Source of the DNA: CAZDDB01 sp963843285 | Lineage (GTDB): Bacteria > Acidobacteriota > HRBIN11 > JAKEFK01 | Direction: 5' to 3' | DNA: 64,000 bases | NCBI GenBank assembly: GCA_963843285.1 | Contig: CAWJJO010000005.1 | Coordinates: 62,001-126,000, forward strand | The notes under the pieces: model-generated | What the model saw: only the letters and a program-made list of their open reading frames with translations | Database searches by the model: none | Told to the model about the DNA's origin: nothing | Position numbers and translations under genes: made by a program | Shown here: positions 7,692-15,581 of the stretch, piece after piece | Position numbering within the stretch: the stretch's first letter is position 1 | Layout: each line of letters opens with the position of its first letter

Positions 7692-9692
7692 CTATGATTC
7701 CATTTTCTTTTTCGTTTTGCCCGTTGTAGGAAAAACATCTTCAACGGCGGCGCGCAGTAGTTCAGATACACTCCAAGCCTGAGCGATGCAACCCGCCGGC
7801 CGATGGGGAGGATCTGCATCAAAGATTTCAGAAGCCTGCCCTACACCTGCTTCGGATAGATGCGATTCGAATCCTGCAAGCATTTGAGCCATGGTATCGC
7901 GGACCGCTTTGCGATTGCCGTTTACTTTCTTGTACGCCGTCAGAAACGGTCCAATCAGCCAGGCCCACACCGTACCTTGATGATACGCTCCGTCACGACT
8001 CATCGGATTACCCTCGTAACGCGGCTTGTATTGCGGATCTCCGGGAGCCAGGCTTCGCAATCCGACGGGCGTCAGAAGCTCGCGCTGCACCACATCCAAC
8101 ACGCTCTTCGCGCGATCCCCGGTCAGTATGGCGTTTGTAAGACTGATGGCCAGGACCTGGTTTGGCCGGATGGCTCCGTCGCGAAAGTCTCCGTTCACTA
8201 CGTCGAACAGACACCCGGACGGCTCGTTCCAGAAAAGATCGTGAAAACTGGCGCAGGCTTGATCGGCAAGAGCGCCATACTCATTCTTTTTTTCACGATC
8301 GCCAAACTTGCCGGCAAGGTGCTCCAGGACGCGCAAGGCGTTGTACCATAGCGCCTGGATCTCTACCGGTTTGCCATGCCGCGGCGTCACTACCCATTCT
8401 CCGACTTTGGCATCCATCCACGTAAGTTGCACTCCGGGAACGCCGGAAAGCAACAGACCGTCCTGATCCATGCGGATTCCATACCTTGTCCCGCGAATAT
8501 GCCGCGAGACGATGTTCTGCAGGACTTCGTACATATTGGTTCTAACAAATTCGTAATCCTGGGTGTATTGAAGAAAGGCGCGCACCGCTTCAAAGAACCA
8601 CAGCGTGGCATCTACGGTATTATATTCCGGGGTTTCTCCCGCATCGGGGAAGCGATTGGGAAGCATGCCCTGATCCACATGCTTCGCAAACTCCAGCAGG
8701 ATGCTTCGAGCAATGTCTGAACGACCCGTTACCAAGGTCAATCCTGGCAGCGCAATCATGGTGTCTCGGCCCCAATCACTGAACCAGTGATAACCTGCAA
8801 TCACAGTCTTCTGGTCACCCCGGCTCACGATGTAGTGATCCGCAGCGGCTACCAGCGCGCTCAAAAGTGGACTGTCAGAGTGAAAGGGCGCCAGGCCTGC
8901 AACGCGTCGGCGTCGCTCACGCTCAGCCTGTTCGTATTTCGGAACCCTCGCCACGTCGTGAGGCGCAATGGACGCGATCAGCGCCGCAGTCGAGCCGCCC
9001 GACAGTTCAAACTTCAAGGCGAATGGACTGAACAGGTCTTCATAAAAATCCAGTCCCCTCTCGCGCTCCACCTGATATTCGAAATTCCTGAACCAAAAAT
9101 GCGCAGGATCCATTGCAGCCGGGGTGTGCGCCAGATGCAGGGAGGGCAGATCACTGTAAGGCTTGATTGTCTTTTGAGACGGCTGATCGTCTACCGTTGC
9201 GTTGATCGATCCGTTTTCGTGAGTTGTGCTGTGATAGTCACGAAATGCGATCAAAGGCCGCAGTTCGAAGAATACATTCCCCTGAATTTGTCCGGAGATT
9301 CTGTACTGAATTACGGTACTGTTTTCTCCATGAATCATAAATACCGATTTCTCGATCTCAAGACCTTCTACCTGATACGTAAAAACGGGAAATGGATCCA
9401 GCCTGAAACGCCTCAGGAACTGAAACCCGTGAGGATGAATCGCTCCCGAATACTGGTTCGCTGAAAGTTCAAAGCGCTGTCCGTTCAAAACCACCGTTTC
9501 TTCTAACTTCGAAAGCATTACGATTCTGCCGACCGGCGGCTTTGTGGCGGCCGTCAATAACCCGTGATAACGACGTGTATTTAATCCGATGACTGTAGAT
9601 GACGCGAATCCTCCGAGACCGTTCGTCTCCAACCATTCCCGTTTTGTAGCCGATTCCATGTGCCCGCAAATGTCTGATCCAAATTCAATCAT
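7692..9692 (-). CDS. Glycogen debranching enzyme (amylo-alpha-1,6-glucosidase, GDE family)
   Basis: The 666-residue protein matches the bacterial/archaeal-type debranching enzymes that remove alpha-1,6-linked stubs from glycogen. The N-terminal domain shows ETNGLGGFASST (22-33) and NTRRYHGLL (38-46). The (alpha/alpha)6 catalytic domain contains WFSDWGRDTMIALPGL near 305-320, TPEYNTVDATLWFFEAV, and the late SRDGAYHQGTVWAWLIGPF, all family signatures with the catalytic acids. GGAGGA lies 9-14 nt before the ATG at 9692. No glycogen synthase or phosphorylase is beside it, so its pathway partners lie elsewhere. Confidence 0.9.
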   Translation of the reverse strand: MIEFGSDICGHMESATKREWLETNGLGGFASSTVIGLNTRRYHGLLTAATKPPVGRIVMLSKLEETVVLNGQRFELSANQYSGAIHPHGFQFLRRFRLDPFPVFTYQVEGLEIEKSVFMIHGENSTVIQYRISGQIQGNVFFELRPLIAFRDYHSTTHENGSINATVDDQPSQKTIKPYSDLPSLHLAHTPAAMDPAHFWFRNFEYQVERERGLDFYEDLFSPFALKFELSGGSTAALIASIAPHDVARVPKYEQAERERRRRVAGLAPFHSDSPLLSALVAAADHYIVSRGDQKTVIAGYHWFSDWGRDTMIALPGLTLVTGRSDIARSILLEFAKHVDQGMLPNRFPDAGETPEYNTVDATLWFFEAVRAFLQYTQDYEFVRTNMYEVLQNIVSRHIRGTRYGIRMDQDGLLLSGVPGVQLTWMDAKVGEWVVTPRHGKPVEIQALWYNALRVLEHLAGKFGDREKKNEYGALADQACASFHDLFWNEPSGCLFDVVNGDFRDGAIRPNQVLAISLTNAILTGDRAKSVLDVVQRELLTPVGLRSLAPGDPQYKPRYEGNPMSRDGAYHQGTVWAWLIGPFLTAYKKVNGNRKAVRDTMAQMLAGFESHLSEAGVGQASEIFDADPPHRPAGCIAQAWSVSELLRAAVEDVFPTTGKTKKKMES

Positions 9693-9836
9693 GTCTGCAT
9701 TCCTCCAGCCGCCTGATCCAGCTTAACCGAGCTGATCATCCCATTTATTCTATCCCGTGACACTTCGGAAAGAGCAATCTACGCATGATTGGTCGACAAA
9801 GCGGGGAGGAGCTTAGACGTAGGCGACGGCGCAATT
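9693..9836. other. Intergenic stretch upstream of the debranching-enzyme gene
   Basis: No coding potential was found here. It should contain the promoter of the debranching enzyme, but no clear -35/-10 pair stands out. The rest of the 370-bp gap up to 10062 is filled by a repeat element (9837-10072). Confidence 0.5.
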
Positions 9837-10072
9837 GTAGGGGCTATGCATTTGCCATGAAAGCTGTGAATCAGTAAGGTGGATATTTCGAGGCAAGCAA
9901 TTTTGGATCATTCTAGGCACGCAAATGCACAGCCCGGCACGGCAGTGGCATGATCTCGCATTTCCGGTGGCAGGCTGAGCATTTTCGGCTGCGACTAATA
10001 ATCGTAAACAGAGTTGGGCAATCGCCAGGAGCGACCGGAACAGCACCGCGATGGAAAATGCTCAGCCCCTAC
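9837..10072. mobile_element. 236-bp double-hairpin repeat element, copy 1
   Basis: The element starts GTAGGGGCTATGCATTTGCC and ends with the inverted GAAAATGCTCAGCCCCTAC. Inside, GGGCTGAGCATTTTC near 9975-9990 pairs with the right end, and GCAAATGC with CAGCCC near 9921-9936 pairs with the left end, giving two adjacent large imperfect hairpins. A second copy with the same ends and internal motifs is at 31602-31832. No protein is encoded. The right end overlaps the last codons of the zinc-finger gene, whose TGA stop is inside the element. MITE- or REP-doublet-like; no target duplication was recognised. Confidence 0.75.
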
Positions 10073-10358
10073 GAGTCGGATTGAGGGCATGCCTCATTCG
10101 TTCGCGGGCGTCATCGGAGAGGGGTTCTGCGGAATTCGCTTCATAGTACATTTCTCGCGAGCCCTGGCGAATCAGGAGTAACTGCTCCTGGTATCGCCTG
10201 CACCACTCGCAGATGTGCATATGCAGCCGAATCAGGACGCGTTGACCAAGAGTAGGCCTGCGGTCCATGGCATCCGACATCGCACGGACCATTTCTTTGC
10301 AATCCGGCAGCCTCCGGGCAAGCGCAAATATGTACCACATTTTGAGTTTTTGCAGCAT
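10062..10358 (-). CDS. Anti-sigma-factor-like zinc-finger protein (zf-HC2)
   Basis: The 98-residue protein has the spacing of the putative zinc-finger found in ZAS-type anti-sigma factors: Cys in LPDCKEM, then His in RLHMHICEWCRRY with the C-x2-C pair about 30 residues later. The pattern of a short polar protein with DRRPTLGQRVLIRLH before the finger is a recurring variant of the family. Usually an ECF sigma factor gene is adjacent; none is present here. It follows a desaturase-like gene after 51 nt on the same strand, so it is probably last in that operon. The final Arg-Gly-stop codons come from an inserted repeat element. Function as an anti-sigma factor is inference. Confidence 0.65.
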   Translation of the reverse strand: MLQKLKMWYIFALARRLPDCKEMVRAMSDAMDRRPTLGQRVLIRLHMHICEWCRRYQEQLLLIRQGSREMYYEANSAEPLSDDARERMRHALNPTRRG

Positions 10359-10409
10359 AATCTGGAAGGTTAGTCGGACAGGAAGGACAGAACTTACAGT
10401 CTTTGGACC

Positions 10410-11978
10410 TCAGTTCCCTTTCAGGATTTCCCGGGCAGCGAGTGATCCAGGGATCCCCGTGACTCCGCCGCCGGGGTGAGCGGCTGCGCCACACATATAC
10501 AGACCGTGAATCGGCGTCTTGTAGCGCGAAAAACCAGGCACGGGTCTCATGAAAAAGATCTGATCAAGCGAGAGCTCTCCATGGTGAATATGGCCTTCGG
10601 TCAGCCCGTAGGTGTTTTCCAAATCCAGCGGAGTAATGACCTGCCGGTGCAAAACAGAATCACCAAATCCGGGCGCATACTGTTCGATCGTCTGCATTAC
10701 AAGATCCCCGAACAGTTCCCGCATCGCATTCCAATCACCATGTTTGAGATGGTAAGGAGCAAAAAGAACATACACGGACATCACGTGTTTTCCGTTCGGA
10801 GCCAGAGTTGTATCGATCACAGAAGGGATGGCGATATCAAGGAAAGGTGCGCGCGAATACTCTCCATACTTCGCGTCATCAAAAGCCCGCTCCAGGTAAT
10901 TCATGTTTGGAGAGATGCAGATATTGGCAGGCTGAAGGTTCTCCTTCATCGCTTTCCATTGAGGATACCGGTCCAGGGACAGATTCACTTTTGCGCTGAC
11001 TCCGCGAGACTTAATGTTCCGGACTTTCAAAACAAAATCCGGTTCCAATTGCACCGGATCGACAAGCTTTAAGAACGTCCGTTTGGCATCCACATTGGAG
11101 ACAACAAGATCTGAAAGAATCTCATCTCCTCCATTTGCGACTACGCCATAAGCTGCGCCGTTCTTAATCAGGATTTTCTTGACATCTGTTTCCGTGCGGA
11201 TTTCAACTCCGTGACTTCGAGCGGACTGCGCAATCGCCTCGGAAAGGGCGCCCATTCCGCCGCGAACCAGCGGCCACGCCTGACCGGGACCGTTCCCACG
11301 CCCCAACCGTAGATGCATCATCACATAAACCGAGCCTGCGGACCGAGGACCGTAAAAGCTGCCCATGATCCCTTCGCTTGCCAGAATCCCTTTCAGGTGA
11401 TCGTACTCAAAGTTCTCATTCAACAAATCGGCCACCGGCATCGGCATGATGCGAAGCAGCTGCAGTAGATCCTTCTCACGCACTTTTCGCATCTTCCATG
11501 CAAGACGCAATAGATCGCCGGCATCGCTCATCCCGGCTGTTGCCGGATCGGGCAGCGCATTGGTCAGCAACGGCCGAATCAGAGACACATAATGACTGAT
11601 TTGCTTTTCAAACAGCGGGTAGTTCTCGGCATCAGATTTTGAATACTGTGCAATGCTCTCTTGCGTCTTCGCCATGTCCTTCCAGAACATAAGAGAAGCG
11701 CCCGATGCTAAAGGAGCAAAGAGAACTGGATCAAATTCAAGCGTTTCGTAACCGAATTTCTTCAGCTGGAGATCCCGCGCGATCGATTCCTGAAAGAGAC
11801 CAGGACTATAGGCACAGGTAGAATAACGAAATCCCGGAAAAACTTCTTCGGTGACCGAAGCGCCGCCAACGAGTTTTCGTCGCTCGAGGACCAGGACTTT
11901 CTTCCCCGCTTTTCCAAGTGTTGCAGCAGCAACTAGGCCGTTGTGACCGGCACCGACAATAATTGCGTCATATTTCAT
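10410..11978 (-). CDS. Phytoene desaturase-like FAD-dependent oxidoreductase (PYROXD2 type), paralogue 1
   Basis: The 522-residue protein begins MKYDAIIVGAGHNGLVAAAT, a Rossmann dinucleotide-binding motif, followed by VLERRKLVGGASVTEEVFPG. The C-terminal FAD signature GLYMCGAAAHPGGGVTGIPG is intact. These are the marks of the CrtI/PYROXD2 group of amine-oxidase-fold flavoproteins. The GNGPGQAWPLVRGGMGAL segment in the middle is also typical. The start at 11978 is chosen over 12002 because GGAAAGG lies 10-16 nt upstream and the motif follows at once. The upstream lipoprotein frame stops 7 nt before this start, so the genes are translationally close. The substrate is unknown; no phytoene synthase is nearby, so carotenoid synthesis should not be assumed. 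Confidence 0.8.
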   Translation of the reverse strand: MKYDAIIVGAGHNGLVAAATLGKAGKKVLVLERRKLVGGASVTEEVFPGFRYSTCAYSPGLFQESIARDLQLKKFGYETLEFDPVLFAPLASGASLMFWKDMAKTQESIAQYSKSDAENYPLFEKQISHYVSLIRPLLTNALPDPATAGMSDAGDLLRLAWKMRKVREKDLLQLLRIMPMPVADLLNENFEYDHLKGILASEGIMGSFYGPRSAGSVYVMMHLRLGRGNGPGQAWPLVRGGMGALSEAIAQSARSHGVEIRTETDVKKILIKNGAAYGVVANGGDEILSDLVVSNVDAKRTFLKLVDPVQLEPDFVLKVRNIKSRGVSAKVNLSLDRYPQWKAMKENLQPANICISPNMNYLERAFDDAKYGEYSRAPFLDIAIPSVIDTTLAPNGKHVMSVYVLFAPYHLKHGDWNAMRELFGDLVMQTIEQYAPGFGDSVLHRQVITPLDLENTYGLTEGHIHHGELSLDQIFFMRPVPGFSRYKTPIHGLYMCGAAAHPGGGVTGIPGSLAAREILKGN

Positions 11979-11985
11979 GATGAGT

Positions 11986-12170
11986 TTACCCTTTCCGCGC
12001 AAAAATGATGATAATCACAACCGCTATCACAGAGACGAACAATGCGCCTGCAGCCAGACCAATCAAGGTGAGCGGCAATCCACCCTTTTCAAACTTTGCA
12101 GTCATGACCTTGTCGCCCTTCCCCATTTCCACGAGAGGGAACCGCCACGTCACCGTTTTGCCGCTCTTCG
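11986..12170 (-). pseudogene. C-terminal part of the lipoprotein gene, out of frame
   Basis: After the apparent frameshift near 12161-12172, the shifted frame reads SGKTVTWRFPLVEMGKGDKV and then a membrane helix (LPLTLIGLAAGALFVSVIAV) with a basic FARKG end, stopping at TAA 11986-11988. This is the natural continuation of the preceding lipoprotein frame: removing one base restores TNGTILE-SGKTVTW. It shows that the intact protein would have about 245 residues, an N-terminal lipid anchor and a C-terminal helix. Confidence 0.7.
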
Positions 12171-12721
12171 AGAATCGTTCCGTTGGTGTCCGGAGAAGGA
12201 AGTGCCTTGTCCGGCAACTTGATTTTGAAACTGAACGCTGCATTGCCAAGCATCGCCTGCGCCATTTGATCACCCATTTGAGTCGAATCCCCTGAGCCAT
12301 CTCCCTGCGGATTCTTGTTCTTGAGTGTATGGCGAAACACGATCGCTTTACCTTCTTCACTCCATTCAAACGGCATCTCTTTAAAAGTCTTTGTTTGATT
12401 GAGATCCGTAATCTTCTTGAAATTCACAGTCACATAGACATGCTGCAGACCGCCTTCCGCCTTCATTTCGACTTTCTTCACCTCAACGCCGTCGGCCTGA
12501 AGTGCATCGCGAATTTCGTTTTCCTTGAACTTAAAAGGCATCTCGTCTTTGCCTTCTTGTTGTTGCCCTCCCCCCATCGCCATCATCGAGCTCAACTGCT
12601 CGGAAATGCTGTAGTGCATCAACATCTCTCCCGAGCCGTCATTCTTGAGAGTGAGATCTTCTTCGTAGTTGATGCAGCCGACTAGAAACAGGAGACTGAG
12701 AACAAACAGAATTCTTTTCAT
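12089..12721 (-). CDS. Lipoprotein of unknown function, interrupted by a frameshift
   Basis: The frame starts MKRILFVLSLLFLVGCINYE, a signal peptide with a lipobox (LVGC), so the mature protein would be lipid-anchored at Cys16. The body is polar with alternating strands and a Gly-rich segment; no known domain was recognised. The open frame runs to 12089, but its last ~25 residues (RQNGDVAVPSRGNGEG) look like out-of-frame translation, and the real end with a membrane helix is in another frame at 11986-12170. The ATG at 12721 abuts an AT-rich repeat arm: its first bases are the end of that repeat, so no native Shine-Dalgarno remains. It lies between two desaturase-like genes in one operon. A base-calling error is an alternative to a true mutation. 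Confidence 0.6.
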   Translation of the reverse strand: MKRILFVLSLLFLVGCINYEEDLTLKNDGSGEMLMHYSISEQLSSMMAMGGGQQQEGKDEMPFKFKENEIRDALQADGVEVKKVEMKAEGGLQHVYVTVNFKKITDLNQTKTFKEMPFEWSEEGKAIVFRHTLKNKNPQGDGSGDSTQMGDQMAQAMLGNAAFSFKIKLPDKALPSPDTNGTILEERQNGDVAVPSRGNGEGRQGHDCKV

Positions 12722-13229
12722 ATCAAATATCAAATATCAAATAAACAGAATTCAATATGCAAAAAATCGGCTTACTGAGATTGTCTGCTTTTCTTTCCTT
12801 TCAGCGTTAGGAATGCTGGAGGCGAAGATATTCGCAATTTCCTTAGTTTCGATCAGCAATTCATTGCATTCTGGCAAAAAGCTACTGCCGATCATTCCAC
12901 TATCTCGAATTAGTGCCAGCCAGAATTTTGATTCATTCGCCGATTTCAGGGCCTGCGTAAAGAAATTCACAAAATCTTTTCTTGAGCTTCCGGCGATAGC
13001 TTCGAAATAATTTGCACCCACCGAAGTCCCGCTTTTTGTGAGCTGCTTCTTAAGCTCAACCAAAACTGGATCGTTGGGTAGCTTACAAAGAAACTTAATC
13101 AGTCGCAGGACATACTGGTAGATTCTTCTCTTGAACTGCTGAGTTTTAGTATCCTCTCTCAATCTACCTATCCGTTTTTTTATTTATGATTTCATGTTTA
13201 TTTGATATTTGATTTTTGATATTTGATTT
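12721..13229 (-). mobile_element. Heptad inverted-repeat element carrying a four-helix-bundle gene (element A)
   Basis: About 510 bp lie between the TAA stop of the second desaturase (13230-13232) and the ATG of the lipoprotein (12719-12721). The ends are inverted repeats built of 7-nt units: TATCAAA x3 then TAAACA at 12721-12747, and on the other side TGTTTA then TTTGATA-type units at 13194-13229. Between them is a single complete gene for a 136-residue S23-like protein. Repeats of the same sequence and phase, without a gene, occur at 32773-32922 and 61386-61581. No transposase is present. I infer a small mobile or formerly mobile unit; the mechanism is unknown. Confidence 0.7.
12752..13162 (-). 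CDS. Four-helix-bundle protein, S23/23S rRNA intervening-sequence family
   Basis: The 136-residue protein matches the family first seen inside 23S rRNA intervening sequences (S23) and related to the Avd accessory proteins of diversity-generating retroelements. Family signatures are visible: YQYVLRLIKFLCKLPND, then LKKQLTKSGTSVGANYFEA near 40-58, then SRKDFVNFFTQALKSANESK and FWLALIRDSG, then a last helix LLIETKEIANIF. The start is a TTG at 13162 with AGGTAG just upstream. The C-terminus ends 5 nt before the repeat arm. It interrupts the operon of desaturase genes but is on the same strand. The family's molecular role outside DGRs is not established. Confidence 0.85.
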   Translation of the reverse strand: MREDTKTQQFKRRIYQYVLRLIKFLCKLPNDPVLVELKKQLTKSGTSVGANYFEAIAGSSRKDFVNFFTQALKSANESKFWLALIRDSGMIGSSFLPECNELLIETKEIANIFASSIPNAERKEKQTISVSRFFAY

Positions 13230-14813
13230 TTACCAAGATTTGTCTTTGATCATTTCGAGGGCCGCCAACCTGCCTGGAGCGCCCATAACGCCACCGCCGG
13301 GATGCGCAGCCGAGCCGCACAAATAGAAGCCCTTGATTGGAGTACGGAACTGAGCCCATCCGGCTACAGGACGCAAGAAGAACAATTGATCAAGAGACAA
13401 CTCACCCTGGAAAATATTCCCCTCGGTTAAGCCGAACTTCTGTTCAATGTCCCACGGGGACAGTACCTGCCGGTGCAGGATCGCATTTTTCAGGTTCGGC
13501 GCATATTCACTCAGGGTGTTTACCACCGCATCTCCAAAATCCTCCCGCGCATCTTCCCAGGTTCGGCCCAACAATTCATAGGGAGCATATTGGACAAAGA
13601 TGGACATCACGTGCTTTCCAGGCGGAGCCATGGACGGATCGATCATACTGGGAATGATGCAATCCATATACGGCTTTCGCGAGAAACTTCCGTACTTGGC
13701 GTCGTCATACGCTCGTTCCAGGTAGTCGATCGAAGGACTGATCGAGATCGCGCCGCGAAGATGCGGACCATCTCCCGGCATACAGGTGAAGTTCGGAAGC
13801 TCACCGAGGGCAAGATTCACTTTTCCGGAAGAACCGCGAATCTTGAAGTTACGAATCTTAGTTAGAAATTCTTCATCCAGATGCTCCGAATCGATTAACT
13901 TCAAGAAGGTGCGTTTTGGATCGAGACTGGATGCTAGGACATCCGCGTATATCTCTTCGCCGCTCTGGAGCGCCACACCTTTCGCTCTGCCATTCTTGAT
14001 AATGACCTGTGACACGGGAGCTTCCAGACGGATCTCCGCGCCGAAATGCTGAGCCGACTTTGCGATCGCCTCACTGACACCACCCATCCCGCCGCGCTGA
14101 AATCCCCATGCGCGGAATGTGCCATCAATCTCACCCATGTAGTGATGCATCAAAACATACGCCGTGCCTGGCGAACGCGGGCCAAGAAATGTTCCTATGA
14201 TTCCAGAAGCCGACATTGTGGCCTTCAGACATTCGGTTTCGAACCACTCATCCAGATAATCGGCGGAGCTCATGGTCATGAGCTTATGCATATCGTGAAT
14301 CAAGCTCGCTCCCATATTGCGGAAATGTTTGCCAAGGCCCGACAGCTGGGAGAGTTGCGAAGGCATGAGCGATCCAATGCGAGGCGGAACCATACCCAGG
14401 ATCGGCTTTACCATCAAAGCCATGTGGTACATCAGTTTACCGAATTGATCGTACGCTTCTGCATCCGCAATGGAGTGCCGCATAATCTCATTGCGTGTTT
14501 TCGCGTGATCCGCCCAGCGCGCCAAATAGTTGCCATCGGGAAGCGGAGTCACCGTGCTTTCCAGCGGCAAGATCTCCAATCCATACTTCGGCAAATCGAG
14601 CTCACGAATCACTTCAGGTCGAAGCAAACTGACTACATACGAGGCAACTGTGTATTTGAAGCCTGGATAGACTTCCTCGGTTACCGCAGCCCCGCCGACG
14701 AGATGCCTGCTCTCCAGCACGACAACCTTTCTGCCGGCTTTCGCAAGGTACGCCGCTGTAACCAGCCCGTTGTGACCTCCACCTATGATGATCGCGTCAT
14801 ACTTGTTTTTCAT
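13230..14813 (-). CDS. Phytoene desaturase-like FAD-dependent oxidoreductase (PYROXD2 type), paralogue 2
   Basis: The protein, about 527 residues from the ATG at 14813, begins MKNKYDAIIIGGGHNGLVTA and continues with VLESRHLVGGAAVTEEVYPG. It ends with the FAD motif GFYLCGSAAHPGGGVMGAPG. It is clearly a paralogue of the product of 10410-11978: the two align along their whole length in motif order, including FLGPRSPGTAYVLMHH and the FQRGGMGGVSEAI glycine turn. GGAG lies 6-9 nt before the ATG at 14813; an ATG at 14822 is possible. It heads the operon continuing through the S23 element, the lipoprotein, the other desaturase and the zinc-finger gene. Two paralogues in one operon suggest successive reactions or a heteromer. 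Confidence 0.8.
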   Translation of the reverse strand: MKNKYDAIIIGGGHNGLVTAAYLAKAGRKVVVLESRHLVGGAAVTEEVYPGFKYTVASYVVSLLRPEVIRELDLPKYGLEILPLESTVTPLPDGNYLARWADHAKTRNEIMRHSIADAEAYDQFGKLMYHMALMVKPILGMVPPRIGSLMPSQLSQLSGLGKHFRNMGASLIHDMHKLMTMSSADYLDEWFETECLKATMSASGIIGTFLGPRSPGTAYVLMHHYMGEIDGTFRAWGFQRGGMGGVSEAIAKSAQHFGAEIRLEAPVSQVIIKNGRAKGVALQSGEEIYADVLASSLDPKRTFLKLIDSEHLDEEFLTKIRNFKIRGSSGKVNLALGELPNFTCMPGDGPHLRGAISISPSIDYLERAYDDAKYGSFSRKPYMDCIIPSMIDPSMAPPGKHVMSIFVQYAPYELLGRTWEDAREDFGDAVVNTLSEYAPNLKNAILHRQVLSPWDIEQKFGLTEGNIFQGELSLDQLFFLRPVAGWAQFRTPIKGFYLCGSAAHPGGGVMGAPGRLAALEMIKDKSW

Positions 14814-14864
14814 CCGCTCCATTGTAAACGATTCCGTAAAAGTAAAGAAGCCCGAGGAAAGGAA

Positions 14865-14892
14865 TAACCACAAAGACACGAAGGCACAAAGA
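14865..14892. repeat. Single CACAAAG/CACGAAG repeat arm
   Basis: AACCACAAAGACACGAAGGC is one arm of the CAC(A/G)(A/G)AG repeat family without a recognisable partner arm. It lies between the divergent desaturase and DinB-like genes. Confidence 0.6.
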
Positions 14893-14919
14893 ATGGAAGA
14901 ATTAGGAATGGTTTGGCTC

Positions 14920-14957
14920 TTGAAACCCCATGAAGTTACGGTAAGAATTGTCGTATG
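14920..14957 (+). promoter_or_regulatory. Promoter of the DinB-like gene, leaderless arrangement
   Basis: TTGAAA at 14920-14925 and TAAGAA at 14942-14947 are 16 nt apart (AAGAAT would give 17). The ATG at 14955 follows 7 nt later with no Shine-Dalgarno sequence, so transcription would start at or next to the start codon. Confidence 0.55.
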
Positions 14958-15410
14958 TTAACCGAAACGGAACGCCAACAATATATTGAAAAGATCGAGA
15001 ACCTGCCTCAGATCGTTGAAGATGTGATTCGTGGATTATCCGCCAAACAGATGGACACTCCGTACCGTGAAGACGCTTGGACGCCGCGTCAGATCATTCA
15101 TCATCTTGCGGATTCCCATACCAGCGGATATTTCAGGATGAAACTTGTATTCACCGAGGATTTGCCGGTGTTGAAAAGCTATCAGCAAGAACGATGGGCA
15201 AAGTTGAGTGATGTTTCGATGTCTCTGGAATCCTCACTGCTGATCCTGCGTGGACTTCATGCACGATGGGCCGTGTTCTTGAGATCCATACCATCCAACG
15301 CATGGTCCAGGAAAGGGACTCACACGGAGCATGGCGAAATGACGCTGGATGACCTTCTGGTGGATTACGCAAACCACGGCGAAGTTCACCTCTCAAAGAT
15401 CAAATCCTAG
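14955..15410 (+). CDS. DinB/YfiT-like putative metal-dependent protein
   Basis: The 151-residue protein fits the DinB-like four-helix fold, whose members (YfiT/BstA group) bind a divalent metal through three histidines and often act as thiol transferases. Visible are the helix-1 start TETERQQYIEKIENLPQ, the metal-site segment WTPRQIIHHLADSH (His 49, 50 and 55), and the C-terminal DYANHGEVHLSKIK with the remaining histidines. YfiT proteins are usually somewhat longer (about 170), but no piece seems missing. Substrate is unknown. It is divergent from the desaturase operon and is followed by a GC-rich double-hairpin repeat. Confidence 0.75.
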   Translation: MLTETERQQYIEKIENLPQIVEDVIRGLSAKQMDTPYREDAWTPRQIIHHLADSHTSGYFRMKLVFTEDLPVLKSYQQERWAKLSDVSMSLESSLLILRGLHARWAVFLRSIPSNAWSRKGTHTEHGEMTLDDLLVDYANHGEVHLSKIKS

Positions 15411-15412
15411 AT

Positions 15413-15520
15413 TTGGAGTTGGCGGGCGTCCCTGCCCGCCATTGAGGGCTACAATCACTTTCTGCGGGCACGGAGGCCCGCAGACTCCAATCGAAAAAGC
15501 ACGGAGGCCCGCAGTCTCCG
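15413..15520. repeat. GC-rich double-hairpin repeat with an extra partial copy
   Basis: An outer stem TTGGAGT (15413-15419)/ACTCCAA (15484-15490) encloses GGCGGGC/GCCCGCC (loop GTCCCT) and GCGGGC/GCCCGC with loop ACGGAG at 15470-15475. A truncated third hairpin with the same ACGGAG loop lies at 15499-15512. It follows the DinB-like gene by 2 nt. Confidence 0.75.
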
Positions 15521-15543
15521 CATAAATAAAAAGATCCGGCCTC

Positions 15544-15581
15544 TTGAAAGTTCGGTAGTTTATTGTAACAATAGGCGCATG
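15544..15581 (+). promoter_or_regulatory. Promoter of the GcvT-like gene, leaderless arrangement
   Basis: TTGAAA at 15544-15549 and TAACAA at 15566-15571 are separated by 16 nt; the ATG at 15579 lies 7 nt after the -10. No Shine-Dalgarno sequence is visible. Confidence 0.55.

Noticed and set aside
7860..9464. Long plus-strand frames (up to 225 codons) opposite the debranching-enzyme gene
   Set aside because: They are antisense shadows of a gene with full-length family motifs.
12752..13162. Diversity-generating retroelement with Avd-like protein
   Set aside because: The protein belongs to the Avd/S23 superfamily, but no reverse transcriptase, template repeat or variable repeat is found in the window.
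14046..14867. 273-codon plus-strand frame opposite desaturase paralogue 2
   Set aside because: The opposite frame carries all FAD-binding motifs; the shadow has a histidine/arginine-rich, unprotein-like composition.
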